This document shows, in pieces, positions 9,028-16,784 of a DNA stretch of 64,000 nucleotides. Origin of the DNA: Aquisphaera insulae (GTDB lineage: Bacteria; Planctomycetota; Planctomycetia; Isosphaerales; Isosphaeraceae); the NCBI RefSeq assembly GCF_011064615.1, contig NZ_JAALJH010000005.1, forward strand, positions 183,692 to 247,691, read 5' to 3'. The notes under the pieces are model-generated. The model saw nothing but the letters and a program-made list of their open reading frames with translations. It searched no databases and was not told the origin of the DNA. Position 1 is the stretch's first letter, and every line of letters begins with the position of its first letter. Position numbers and translations under genes: made by a program.

Positions 9028-10401
9028 ATGTCGTTCCGGGGTGTCTTCGTCGCCGTCCTGCTGAGCACGGCGCTGATCGTGTCGGCCTTCGTGCTGCAAT
9101 CGAAGCGGCCGAGAATCGAGGTGAATCGCGCCACCGCGGCGCTCGTGAAGGCCAGCGGCAAGTGCGCGGATTGCCATCGGCACGAGACGTCGGCGATCGT
9201 CCACGAATTCGACATGTCGAAGCACAACGCCGCGGGGGTGAACTGCCTCGATTGCCACCAGCCGTCCAAGGGGCAGGATCCCCTCGACCACAAGGGCTTC
9301 ACGATCACGAAGAAGCTCTCGGCCGCCAATTGCATGGGCTGCCATCCCGACCAGTACAAGCAATTCCTCGAGAGCCGCCACGCCGCGCCGTCGTGGGCGG
9401 CCGTCGCGGGCAAGGAGGATTTCACCGCGGAACAGGTCGCCTTCGCGGAGAAGCTCCACAAGGGGGCCGTGGACCGGCCGCCGCACGAGCTCGTCAAGGT
9501 CGAGGGCCTGGCGGCCGTCAACAAGGGCTGCCGCCAGTGCCACGAGATCGGCAAGCCGAACAAGGAGGACGGGACGATCGGCAACTGCACGGCCTGTCAC
9601 GCCCGCCACGTCTCGTCGGTGGCGCTCGCCCGGCTGCCGGAGACGTGCGGCCAGTGCCACATGGGGCCGGATCACGCGCAGCTCGAGATCTACCACGAGT
9701 CCAAGCACGGCGTCCTCTTCAACGCCCAGCGTGCCAAGATGAACCTGGACGCCCCGCCCAGCAAGCTCACCGCCGAGGACATGCCCGTCCCCACCTGCGC
9801 GACCTGCCACATGAGCGGCCTGGAGGGCTCGCCCACGGACAAGGTCCGGACCACGCACAACCCCTCGGAGCGGCTGTCCTACTACCTCTTCGCCGCCGTC
9901 TCGGACAAGCGGCCGAAGTCGGAGGACGGCGAGCGGAACATGCGACAGGTCTGCACCAAGTGCCACACCAACCCGCGGATCCTCGCCTTCTACAAGGACG
10001 CGCAGAAGGTCGTGCTCAGCACCAACAAGATCGTCAACGAGGCGAAGGCCATCGTGGACGGGCTCCGCAAGGACGGGCTCCTCACCGAGACCCCCTTCGA
10101 TGAGCCCGTCGAATACCTCTACTTCGACCTCTGGCATTACGGGGGCCGGACCGCCAAGCACGGGGCCTACATGGGCGGGGCGGACTTCGTCCAGTGGCAC
10201 GGATACTACGAGATCGTCAACAAGCTGGCCGAGCTGAAGAAGCAGGCCGCCGAGATCCGCAAGGGGGGCAAGCCCGCCGCGGCGAGGCCCGAGGCGGCCA
10301 AGCCGGAGGCCGCGAAGGCCGCGAGTCGTGACGTCGCCCCTGAAGCTAGGCCCCAACCCCAGCCCGCGGGAGGAGTCCATGCGACGGCTGCTGCTCGCTG
10401 A
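9028..10401 (+). CDS. Octaheme cytochrome c, hydroxylamine oxidoreductase (HAO)-like
   Basis: The protein has 457 aa with an N-terminal membrane or signal segment (residues 5-23) and exactly eight CxxCH haem motifs, at about 46, 73, 102, 168, 187, 207, 257 and 309. Spacing and flanking residues (CADCHRHETSAIVHEF, then WHYGGRTAKHGAYMGGADF and WHGYYEI near the C-terminus) match the HAO/octaheme family rather than NrfA. The C-terminal tyrosines lie where true HAO has its haem-crosslinking Tyr, so oxidation cannot be ruled in or out. Non-nitrifying relatives usually reduce hydroxylamine, nitrite or sulphur oxyanions. The tail is Ala/Pro/Lys-rich and disordered. Its last 23 bases overlap the next gene, a membrane protein that may pass electrons to it from the quinone pool. 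Confidence 0.82.
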   Translation: MSFRGVFVAVLLSTALIVSAFVLQSKRPRIEVNRATAALVKASGKCADCHRHETSAIVHEFDMSKHNAAGVNCLDCHQPSKGQDPLDHKGFTITKKLSAANCMGCHPDQYKQFLESRHAAPSWAAVAGKEDFTAEQVAFAEKLHKGAVDRPPHELVKVEGLAAVNKGCRQCHEIGKPNKEDGTIGNCTACHARHVSSVALARLPETCGQCHMGPDHAQLEIYHESKHGVLFNAQRAKMNLDAPPSKLTAEDMPVPTCATCHMSGLEGSPTDKVRTTHNPSERLSYYLFAAVSDKRPKSEDGERNMRQVCTKCHTNPRILAFYKDAQKVVLSTNKIVNEAKAIVDGLRKDGLLTETPFDEPVEYLYFDLWHYGGRTAKHGAYMGGADFVQWHGYYEIVNKLAELKKQAAEIRKGGKPAAARPEAAKPEAAKAASRDVAPEARPQPQPAGGVHATAAAR

Positions 10402-11269
10402 CGGCCTGCTCTCGAATCCGCTCTTCTGGGTCGAGCTCTTCGCGCTCTCGAACGTCGCGTTCATCGGCGTGGACATTGTCCTGGCCCATGCGGCCAACGA
10501 CTTCGCCCACGGCACCGAGTGGATCCCCGTGGTCTTCTCGGCCGTCGCGACCGTGGTCCTCCTGCTGGCGATGATCCTGGCCGGGCCGTTGCCGGCCGTC
10601 CCCGGCAGCCCCGGCGCCGGGCCGATCGCGCCCCAGGCTCACGTCGCACGCTGGCTCGGGCTGGTCGTCGGCCTGGGCGCGATCGTCGTCGGCGTGGCCG
10701 GCCTGATCTTTCACCTGCGGGGAGACTTCTTCCAGGAACAATCGCTCCGGAACCTGGTCTACACGGCTCCGTTCATCGCTCCGCTCGCCTATGCGGGGGT
10801 CGGCCTGGTGGTCCTGCTCGACCGGATGGTGGCCCCGCGGACGATGGAGTGGGCCCGCTGGCTGCTGCTGCTGGCGGCGGGAGGGTTCCTGGGCAACTTC
10901 GTGCTCAGCCTGGCCGATCACGCCCAGAACGGGTTCTTCTATCCGACCGAGTGGATCGGCGTGGTCGCCGGCTCGATCGCGGCCGGGTTCCTGATCGGCG
11001 GCGTGATCGCGCCGGGTAGCCGTCCGCTCCTGGTCATGAACTCGGCGATCATGGTCATCCAGGTCGTGGTCGGGGTCATGGGCTTCCTGCTCCACCTCAA
11101 GGGGAACCTGAATGCCCCCGGCGCGACGATCCGCGACCAGTTCCTCTTCGGCGCACCCATCTTCGCCCCCCTGCTCTTCGCGGACCTCGCGGGCCTCGGG
11201 CTGCTGGGGCTCTGGGCGCAGTATCGGTCGATCGAGGGTCGCCCGAGCGTCGAGCCGGTGGTATCCTGA
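10379..11269 (+). CDS. Polytopic membrane protein, probable partner of the octaheme cytochrome
   Basis: A 296-aa protein with about seven or eight hydrophobic helices. ATG 10379 is preceded by GGGAGGAG at optimal spacing and overlaps the cytochrome gene by 23 bases. I do not recognise a family. Histidines occur near helix ends (HLRGDFF, ADHAQNGFF, HLKGNLNA), and two segments are internally similar (GLIFHLRGDF and GFLLHLKGNL, each followed by apolar helices), suggesting a duplicated unit. Paired histidines of this kind could ligate haem b or bind quinone, which would suit an electron-entry subunit for the periplasmic octaheme cytochrome. That role is inference from overlap and topology only. 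Confidence 0.7.
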   Translation: MRRLLLADGLLSNPLFWVELFALSNVAFIGVDIVLAHAANDFAHGTEWIPVVFSAVATVVLLLAMILAGPLPAVPGSPGAGPIAPQAHVARWLGLVVGLGAIVVGVAGLIFHLRGDFFQEQSLRNLVYTAPFIAPLAYAGVGLVVLLDRMVAPRTMEWARWLLLLAAGGFLGNFVLSLADHAQNGFFYPTEWIGVVAGSIAAGFLIGGVIAPGSRPLLVMNSAIMVIQVVVGVMGFLLHLKGNLNAPGATIRDQFLFGAPIFAPLLFADLAGLGLLGLWAQYRSIEGRPSVEPVVS

Positions 11270-11271
11270 TT

Positions 11272-11303
11272 CGGCCCGAAGCGGCGATGGGTCGTTCGGG
11301 CCG
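11272..11303 (+). terminator. Hairpin between cytochrome operon and retron
   Basis: CGGCCCGAA (11272-11280) pairs perfectly with TTCGGGCCG (11295-11303) across a 14-nt loop, three bases after the membrane-protein stop. There is no T-run, so termination is uncertain. The 3' arm ends on the first base of the GGAGG ribosome site of the next gene (11303-11307), so it could instead limit translation of the retron ARM protein. Confidence 0.4.
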
Positions 11304-11314
11304 GAGGCTCCCAG

Positions 11315-13126
11315 ATGGCCGGCGGCGAGTGGTTGTTGATCCAGGAATTGCTCGAGCGCGGCGACGACGAGTTCGTCGATCGGCTCCGTCGTTTCGACGA
11401 CGCCAAGGTCCTGGCCGGGTTCGCCGAGCGATGGTACTCCAGCCCGTCGCCTCGTCCTCGTGAACTGCTGCTGGCATACCTGGAACGTCCGCTCAATGCC
11501 TACCGGCACGAACCCCTGGTGAAGCGGCTGTTCAAGCTGGCGGAGGCGGCCGGCGACGACGCGGTCATGTCGCGGCTTCTGGTGGCCCTGGATCGTTCGA
11601 TCCGGAGGGTCTGGGTTCGCCGCCATCGTTATGTGCAGCAAGTCTTCGGGTCGCGTCGTGAGGCCGAGGACGCGGACGCAGCCTGGCGTGGCAGCGGGAT
11701 CGAATCCGTGGTCATCGTCAGCCTTCCCGCCTCGGGGGAATTCCTCGTCCACGGCTGGAAGCCCGAGCCGATCCTCAAGATCCCGGCCAACACTGCGATG
11801 CCGCGAGGCGGCCCCGGGTTGTCGGACGCGGGCCGCCGGGCGTTCGAACATCGGCGTCTCTTCTCGCTGGCGACTCGACGATACCTGCGCCGCCGGGTTT
11901 GGAGGTACTTCCGAGGGGTCGGCAAGACGGACGCGGCTCGCTATCGATCCGCCGTCGTCCCGATTCTGAAGCTGTATGAGGATTCGGACGTCGCCGATAG
12001 CGTGGCCCTGCTGGACAACTGGAGCCTCGTCCACATCCTCTTCCACGACAGCGAGGTCCTGGATTCCCGGCCCAGGGGTTGGGTCCCGCGCGAGGGCCGC
12101 TCGCTCGCGGAGCTTCAGCCGGCGCCCGCCTTCGCTGAGGCCTGGCAGGGCCAGGCGGCCGCGCTCCTGGGCCTGGTGAAGCAGGCGAGGAGTCGCGCCG
12201 TCCGCCGGTGGGCAATGGCGATGTTCGATCGCGAACCGGGGGGCGGCCCGGACCGGGACCTCCGCGTGATCCTCGACCTCCTCGACAGCCATGATCCCGA
12301 GGTGGTCGCCTGGGCCGCGGGCCTCCTCGAACGATCCGGAGCCGCCCGCGGCCTCGAGCCCTCCGACTGGCTGGGGCTGGTGCGATCGGCCGGGCCGGCC
12401 GCGCTCCCGATCCTCGCGGGCCTGATGCGGAGCCACCTCGAGCCGTCGCGGCTGTCCATGGCGGCGGCGGCCGAGCTGGCGGCGAGCCATTCGCGGCCCG
12501 TGGCCCTGTTCGGGCTCGAGGCCCTCAGGGCCAGGTCGATCACGCCCGCCGATGCCGCGGAGCTGGCCCCCCTGGTCGACGCCGCCTGCGAGCCGATCCG
12601 GCCGGAGCTCCTCGCCTGGCTGGATGCCACGCTCCGCGGGATGGACCACGACATCGATCGGATCCTCCTGTTGCTCGACAGCCGCCACGCCGACGCCAGG
12701 CTCCTGGGGCTGGACTGGTTCCGCTCCGCGCCGGAGCCGCGGGGCGACGTCGAGCTCTGGAGACGGCTCGCGGAATCGCCCCACGACGACGTGCGGATCG
12801 CGCTCGCGGAGGAGCTGAGCCGCCAGGTCGATTCCCCTCGAGAGAAGCTCGACTCCGCCCCACTTCACGGACTCTGGGCCTCGGTCCTGCTCAACGTGAT
12901 CCGCGGCGGCAAGGCGAAGCCCGTGGTCGTCGAGCAGGTCGCGCATCAGATCAGGCAGTTCCCCGAGGATGCCCCGAAGCTGATGCCCCTGCTGGGGATC
13001 GGGCTCCGGTCGCTCCGACGGCCCGAGCGACATGCGACGCTGGCGGCGCTCGTTCGCCTGGGAGAGTCCTCGGAGCCTGCCGGCCGGGCGGTCCGTGCGG
13101 CCTTCCCCGAGTTGAAGTGGGAGTGA
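11315..13126 (+). CDS. ARM/HEAT-repeat-like protein of type XIII retron
   Basis: A 603-aa, largely helical protein starting at ATG 11315 with GGAGG seven bases upstream. The C-terminal two thirds reads as successive amphipathic helix pairs (for example HDPEVVAWAAGLLERSG, SRPVALFGLEALRARS, HDDVRIALAEELSRQ), typical of ARM/HEAT solenoids, with no catalytic motif that I can see. It is the first gene of a three-gene set followed by a SWIM-domain protein and a retron reverse transcriptase. As I recall, this ARM, winged-helix-SWIM and RT combination defines type XIII retrons. The protein is therefore probably part of the effector or sensing module that is kept silent by the retron RNA-DNA. A 22-nt gap separates its stop from the proposed msr-msd RNA. 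The family call relies on context plus helix pattern. Confidence 0.78.
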   Translation: MAGGEWLLIQELLERGDDEFVDRLRRFDDAKVLAGFAERWYSSPSPRPRELLLAYLERPLNAYRHEPLVKRLFKLAEAAGDDAVMSRLLVALDRSIRRVWVRRHRYVQQVFGSRREAEDADAAWRGSGIESVVIVSLPASGEFLVHGWKPEPILKIPANTAMPRGGPGLSDAGRRAFEHRRLFSLATRRYLRRRVWRYFRGVGKTDAARYRSAVVPILKLYEDSDVADSVALLDNWSLVHILFHDSEVLDSRPRGWVPREGRSLAELQPAPAFAEAWQGQAAALLGLVKQARSRAVRRWAMAMFDREPGGGPDRDLRVILDLLDSHDPEVVAWAAGLLERSGAARGLEPSDWLGLVRSAGPAALPILAGLMRSHLEPSRLSMAAAAELAASHSRPVALFGLEALRARSITPADAAELAPLVDAACEPIRPELLAWLDATLRGMDHDIDRILLLLDSRHADARLLGLDWFRSAPEPRGDVELWRRLAESPHDDVRIALAEELSRQVDSPREKLDSAPLHGLWASVLLNVIRGGKAKPVVVEQVAHQIRQFPEDAPKLMPLLGIGLRSLRRPERHATLAALVRLGESSEPAGRAVRAAFPELKWE

Positions 13127-13148
13127 GCCTGTGCGATAATCGCCGCCT

Positions 13149-13389
13149 GATCGATCCCGAGGGTGGCCGGGCCGGAGCTCGAGACCACCTTGCCGCGGCG
13201 ATCCGCCGCGGTCGACCTTGCCCCGGAGAATGCTTCCCCAGCGCCGTTGTTCTTTTCGGCCGGCGGACCTACCCGCGGGCCGTGCTGAGTCGACGTGTCC
13301 CTGCCCGTGGGTAGGTCCGCCGGCCTCGGTGAACGACGCTGGTCGGCGCCTCGAAGTCGGGTCCGGCCCGTCCTCCCCCGGGATCGATC
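13149..13389 (+). ncRNA. Predicted retron msr-msd RNA (type XIII)
   Basis: The 289-nt gap between the ARM and SWIM genes has the layout of a retron non-coding RNA. An 11-nt inverted repeat encloses it: GATCGATCCCG at 13149-13159 and its exact complement at 13379-13389 (candidate a1/a2). Inside, the 5' part has two short hairpins: GGTGG/CCACC (13162-13166 with 13185-13189) and an 8-bp CCGCGGCG/CGCCGCGG stem with a 3-nt loop (13193-13211), which would be the msr. A T-rich stretch (13246-13256) then leads to a 23-bp stem with one G-U wobble, arms 13258-13280 and 13303-13325, around a 22-nt loop. This is the expected long msd hairpin. The branching guanosine cannot be fixed from sequence. Boundaries are inferred. 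Confidence 0.75.
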
Positions 13390-13414
13390 GAATGCCATCG
13401 AGGGATGTCTCTCC

Positions 13415-15115
13415 ATGCAGTTGACCCTCGCCTACCGAGGCCATAGTCGCGTCTCGACCACCCCGGCCGGCCTGGCCGTGGCCCTCGCCCCCAACCTCCG
13501 CCGCGACCGTGTGAGCTACTCCGCGATCCTCCGCACGCCGGTCCTCTTCCGCGAGTGCGCCGGGGCCCTGCACGACGTCGTCGTCAGCGACCTGCGATTC
13601 AAGCCGCGCGATAAGACCGCCTACCGCGAGTTCGCCGCCGAGAGGATGCTCCATGAGCACTTGCTGAGGCAGGCCGCGACGACCAAGGCCAGGGCCCAGA
13701 TCGAGAACAGCCTGCCCGAGCTCCTCGAGGCCATGCCCCCGGGGCTGGAAAAGCGTTTCGAGAAACTGCGGCGCAAGTACTGGAAGGCCCGGCTGAGGTT
13801 CTCGGATTACCTGACCGCCCACGACCCGACGCTCTGGCGGCTGCTCGTCCCGTGCGACCCCGTGGTGACGGTGGCGAATGACTGCCTCTTCTTCGAGGGA
13901 TTCTCCGCCGACGAGAGCAGCTACGGCTGCCTGACGATCGACCGCGACGCCTTCGCCGACGAGCGGGACGTTGCCCCGGGGACGACGAACGTGGATTACT
14001 CGTCGTCGCTCTACGAGCACTTCAACGCCATGCGGAGCTACCGCCAGACCCGGTTCCAGGTCGATCCGGCGGGATTCGAGGTCCGGAACGAGGGCGCGTC
14101 GGACTACCGCGAGGAGAAGATCGACCTGCCACCGAGCTGGCTCCGCGGATTCCTCCAGTTGCAGGCGGCGATGACGCTGCCGGCGCGACGCGTCCCGGTT
14201 GGCCGCGGCGGGCTCTACAACATCCTTGCCCACTTGAGGCGTCATCGCGCGGCGAAGAGCCCGCGGGCGCTCCGGTTCGAGCTGGAACCGGGACGGCCGC
14301 CGGTCGTGGTGATCGAGCCCTGGATGATCCGGGTGCCGCTGGCCGAGGCCCCTTACGCCGGCCCGAAGGCCGAGACGATCCGCGTCTGGGGCCGCGACCG
14401 GCTGCGGGCCCTCGCCCGGCTCCTGCCCGTCGCGGATTCCGCCGAGGTCCACCTGCTGGGCACCGGGCTCCCCAGCCTCTGGAGCGTCAAGGTCGGGCCG
14501 CTCCGGTTCCTGCTCGGACTCTCCGGCTGGACGGCGAACGACTGGTCGCGAGGCTCGGCGATCGACCAGATCGCCCCGCCCGTGAGCCCTCGCGAGGAGA
14601 CGATGACGTCGATCGCGTCCGCCTTTCGGGCCGAGCCGGCCCTCACTCTGGACCGGCTCCGGCAGGTTACCGGTGCGCCGGCCGGCGAGATCCTGGCGGG
14701 GCTGAACCGGCTCGCCATGCTCGGGCAGGTCATCCACGACCTGGCGGCGAACGTCTTCCGCTGGCGGCAGGTCATGCCCGTGACCCTCTCCGCGGAAGTC
14801 CTCGGGCCCGAGCACCCGGAGACCGAGGCCGCCCGTCAGATCGCGGCCCAGGGGCTGATGAAGCTCACGCGGGCCGAGACCCGCGGCGACGGCCTCCGCG
14901 TCCTGGAAGGGAAGGCCGTCGGCACGGAGTGCTCCCTCCTGCTCGACGGCGACGGCAAGATCCTTCGGGGAAAGTGCTCATGCTCTTACTTCTTCACCGG
15001 AGGGCTGAGGCGCGGCCCGTGCCGCCACCTCCAGGCCCTCCGCACCGCCGCCGAGCCGTCCGCGCCGACGCGGGCCTCGAACGACGCCTGGCTCGCCGCC
15101 CTCGGAGATCGCTGA
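13415..15115 (+). CDS. Winged-helix/SWIM zinc-finger protein of type XIII retron
   Basis: The protein has 566 aa, starting at ATG 13415 with GAGGGA about ten bases upstream, 25 bases after the proposed RNA. The C-terminus has a SWIM zinc finger, CxC...CxH (Cys521, Cys523, Cys536, His538). Before it, around residues 395-450, is a helix-turn-wing-like segment (LTLDRLRQVTGAPAGEILAGL, then LGQVIHDLAANVFRW). The N-terminal 380 residues match nothing I know. SWIM fingers bind DNA or protein, so this subunit may hold the msDNA or sense its alteration. The stop is seven bases from the reverse transcriptase start, so the two are co-translated. ARM, SWIM and RT together support the type XIII assignment. 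A longer in-frame start at 13295 would run into the msd hairpin and is unlikely. Confidence 0.85.
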   Translation: MQLTLAYRGHSRVSTTPAGLAVALAPNLRRDRVSYSAILRTPVLFRECAGALHDVVVSDLRFKPRDKTAYREFAAERMLHEHLLRQAATTKARAQIENSLPELLEAMPPGLEKRFEKLRRKYWKARLRFSDYLTAHDPTLWRLLVPCDPVVTVANDCLFFEGFSADESSYGCLTIDRDAFADERDVAPGTTNVDYSSSLYEHFNAMRSYRQTRFQVDPAGFEVRNEGASDYREEKIDLPPSWLRGFLQLQAAMTLPARRVPVGRGGLYNILAHLRRHRAAKSPRALRFELEPGRPPVVVIEPWMIRVPLAEAPYAGPKAETIRVWGRDRLRALARLLPVADSAEVHLLGTGLPSLWSVKVGPLRFLLGLSGWTANDWSRGSAIDQIAPPVSPREETMTSIASAFRAEPALTLDRLRQVTGAPAGEILAGLNRLAMLGQVIHDLAANVFRWRQVMPVTLSAEVLGPEHPETEAARQIAAQGLMKLTRAETRGDGLRVLEGKAVGTECSLLLDGDGKILRGKCSCSYFFTGGLRRGPCRHLQALRTAAEPSAPTRASNDAWLAALGDR

Positions 15116-15122
15116 GGATCGC

Positions 15123-16754
15123 ATGAACATCCTGCGCCGACTGCTCGGCTGGATCCTCGGCCACACGATCCCCCCGGCGCCCCCCTGGCCGAAGGTTCCT
15201 GCCCCGCCCCCGCCCCCGTCCCCGGCTTCCCCGGAACGGCCCTCGGGACCCGAGCCCGAGATGCTCGGGGCGGCGGGCCCAGCCAAGCCCGTGGAGAAGA
15301 AGGACCGGCCGTACGGCTCCATTCCGGAGGATTACCGGCCCATCAGCCGGGAAGAGATCCTGGAGGCCGCCGCCGGGCGGTCCCTCTTCTCCAACGTCTG
15401 GTTCGGCCGCCGCGACCGCATCCCCCCCGCGGACGATCCCCGGACGGCGCTCATCGATCGCGCGATGGCGACCCAGGGCTTCCTCTCGCCGGAGCAGCTT
15501 GTCGAGATCCACACCGTCGGCCACGAGATGGAGCGCTTCCGGCCGACGGTCGAGGGGATCTCTCACCAGGCCGGCCTCGCCGGCGCGGCCGCCGTGGAGG
15601 CCGATCGCGCCGAGCGGGCGCGGATCAAGGCCCGGAAGAAGGCCGAGGCCGAGGAGCGGAAGCGGCTCCGCGCCGAGGGGATCGCCCTCCGCAAGCGGGA
15701 AGACATCACGTTCCTCGGCCGCCGCGTCTCGGGCCGGCTGGGCGAGCGGACCAGCCGCGTCGAGGACCTCGAGCGCTCAGGGCTGCCGATCCTGGCGACG
15801 CCCGCCGAGGTCGCCCGCGCGATGGGCCTTTCGGTCTCCCGTCTCCGCTGGCTGGCCTTCCATGCCGAGGTCGCCTCGAGGGTCCACTACGTCCAGTTTC
15901 GCGTCCCCAAGAAGTCGGGCGGCGAGCGGATCCTCAGTGCGCCTCACAGGTCGCTGCGCCTGGCGCAGGAGTGGATCCAGCTCGAGATCCTCCGAAAACT
16001 CCCGGTCGGCCCTGAGGCCCACGGCTTCGTCCCGGGCCGGAGTATCCTGACCAACGCGACGCCCCATGCCGGCAAGGCCCTCGTCGTGAACCTGGACCTG
16101 GAAGGGTTCTTCCCGAGCATCGGCTTCCCTCGGGTGCGAAAGGTCTTCGAGCACCTCGGCTATTCCGGGTCCGTGGCGACGATCCTCGCCCTCCTCTGCA
16201 CGGAATGCCCGCGGAAGGCGGTGACGCTCGACGGTGAAATGCTCCACGTCGCGACCGGCCCGAGGGGCCTGCCGCAGGGGGCCTGCACGAGCCCTGCCCT
16301 CTCGAATCAGGTCGCGATCCGACTCGACCGTCGCCTGGCCGGGATCTCGGCGAAGCTCGGATTCACCTTCACGCGATACGCCGACGACCTGACCTTCTCC
16401 GGCGACGCCGAGGTCGAGGCGAAGGTCGGCTACCTCCTGGCGAGGGCCCGCCACATCGCGGAGGGTGAGGGCTTCGCGGTCAACGAGAAGAAGACCCGGA
16501 TCCTCCGCCGCAACAACCGCCAGGAGGTCACCGGTCTGGTCGTGAATGAGCGGCCCGGCGTCCCCCGCGACGAGGTCCGCCGGCTGCGGGCCATCCTCCA
16601 TCACGCCCGCGCCGAGGGCCTGGACGCCCAGAATCGAGAGAACCGCCCCGACTTCCGGGCCTGGCTGCTGGGCAAGATCGCCTTCGTCCGGATGGTCCGC
16701 CCCGAGGTGGGCGACCGCCTGCTGGCGGAGCTGCGTCAGCTCGATGCCTCCTGA
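15123..16754 (+). CDS. ret: Retron reverse transcriptase (type XIII)
   Basis: The protein has 543 aa, of which about 250-543 is the reverse transcriptase core. Two retron-specific motifs are present: NAxxH (NATPH, 311-315) and VTG (469-471). The catalytic motifs are LDLEGFFPSI with Asp325, LPQGACTSP (383-391) and YADD (419-422). The fingers show PKKSGGERIL. It should prime from the 2'-OH of a guanosine in the msr and copy the msd into a branched RNA-DNA molecule. The N-terminal 250 residues are unusual: a short hydrophobic start, a proline-rich stretch (18-45) and a charged coiled coil (155-195). No maturase or endonuclease domain follows, which argues against a group II intron protein. The gene is the last of the retron operon and converges on the kinase gene. 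Confidence 0.93.
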   Translation: MNILRRLLGWILGHTIPPAPPWPKVPAPPPPPSPASPERPSGPEPEMLGAAGPAKPVEKKDRPYGSIPEDYRPISREEILEAAAGRSLFSNVWFGRRDRIPPADDPRTALIDRAMATQGFLSPEQLVEIHTVGHEMERFRPTVEGISHQAGLAGAAAVEADRAERARIKARKKAEAEERKRLRAEGIALRKREDITFLGRRVSGRLGERTSRVEDLERSGLPILATPAEVARAMGLSVSRLRWLAFHAEVASRVHYVQFRVPKKSGGERILSAPHRSLRLAQEWIQLEILRKLPVGPEAHGFVPGRSILTNATPHAGKALVVNLDLEGFFPSIGFPRVRKVFEHLGYSGSVATILALLCTECPRKAVTLDGEMLHVATGPRGLPQGACTSPALSNQVAIRLDRRLAGISAKLGFTFTRYADDLTFSGDAEVEAKVGYLLARARHIAEGEGFAVNEKKTRILRRNNRQEVTGLVVNERPGVPRDEVRRLRAILHHARAEGLDAQNRENRPDFRAWLLGKIAFVRMVRPEVGDRLLAELRQLDAS

Positions 16755-16784
16755 GGGGTTGACGTCGACCGGAGGGGTCGAGCG

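Noticed and set aside
8653..10515. A 620-residue minus-strand frame opposite the octaheme cytochrome
   Set aside because: The plus strand encodes eight CxxCH motifs in a coherent protein; the antisense frame has no recognisable feature.
10346..14815. A 1489-residue open frame on the minus strand
   Set aside because: It lies opposite the membrane-protein, ARM and SWIM genes, has Arg/Gly/Asp-rich shadow composition typical of high-GC antisense frames, and shows no domain.
15123..16754. Group II intron maturase as an explanation for the reverse transcriptase
   Set aside because: There is no maturase (domain X) or HNH domain and no intron RNA. NAxxH and VTG motifs and the ARM/SWIM partners point to a retron.
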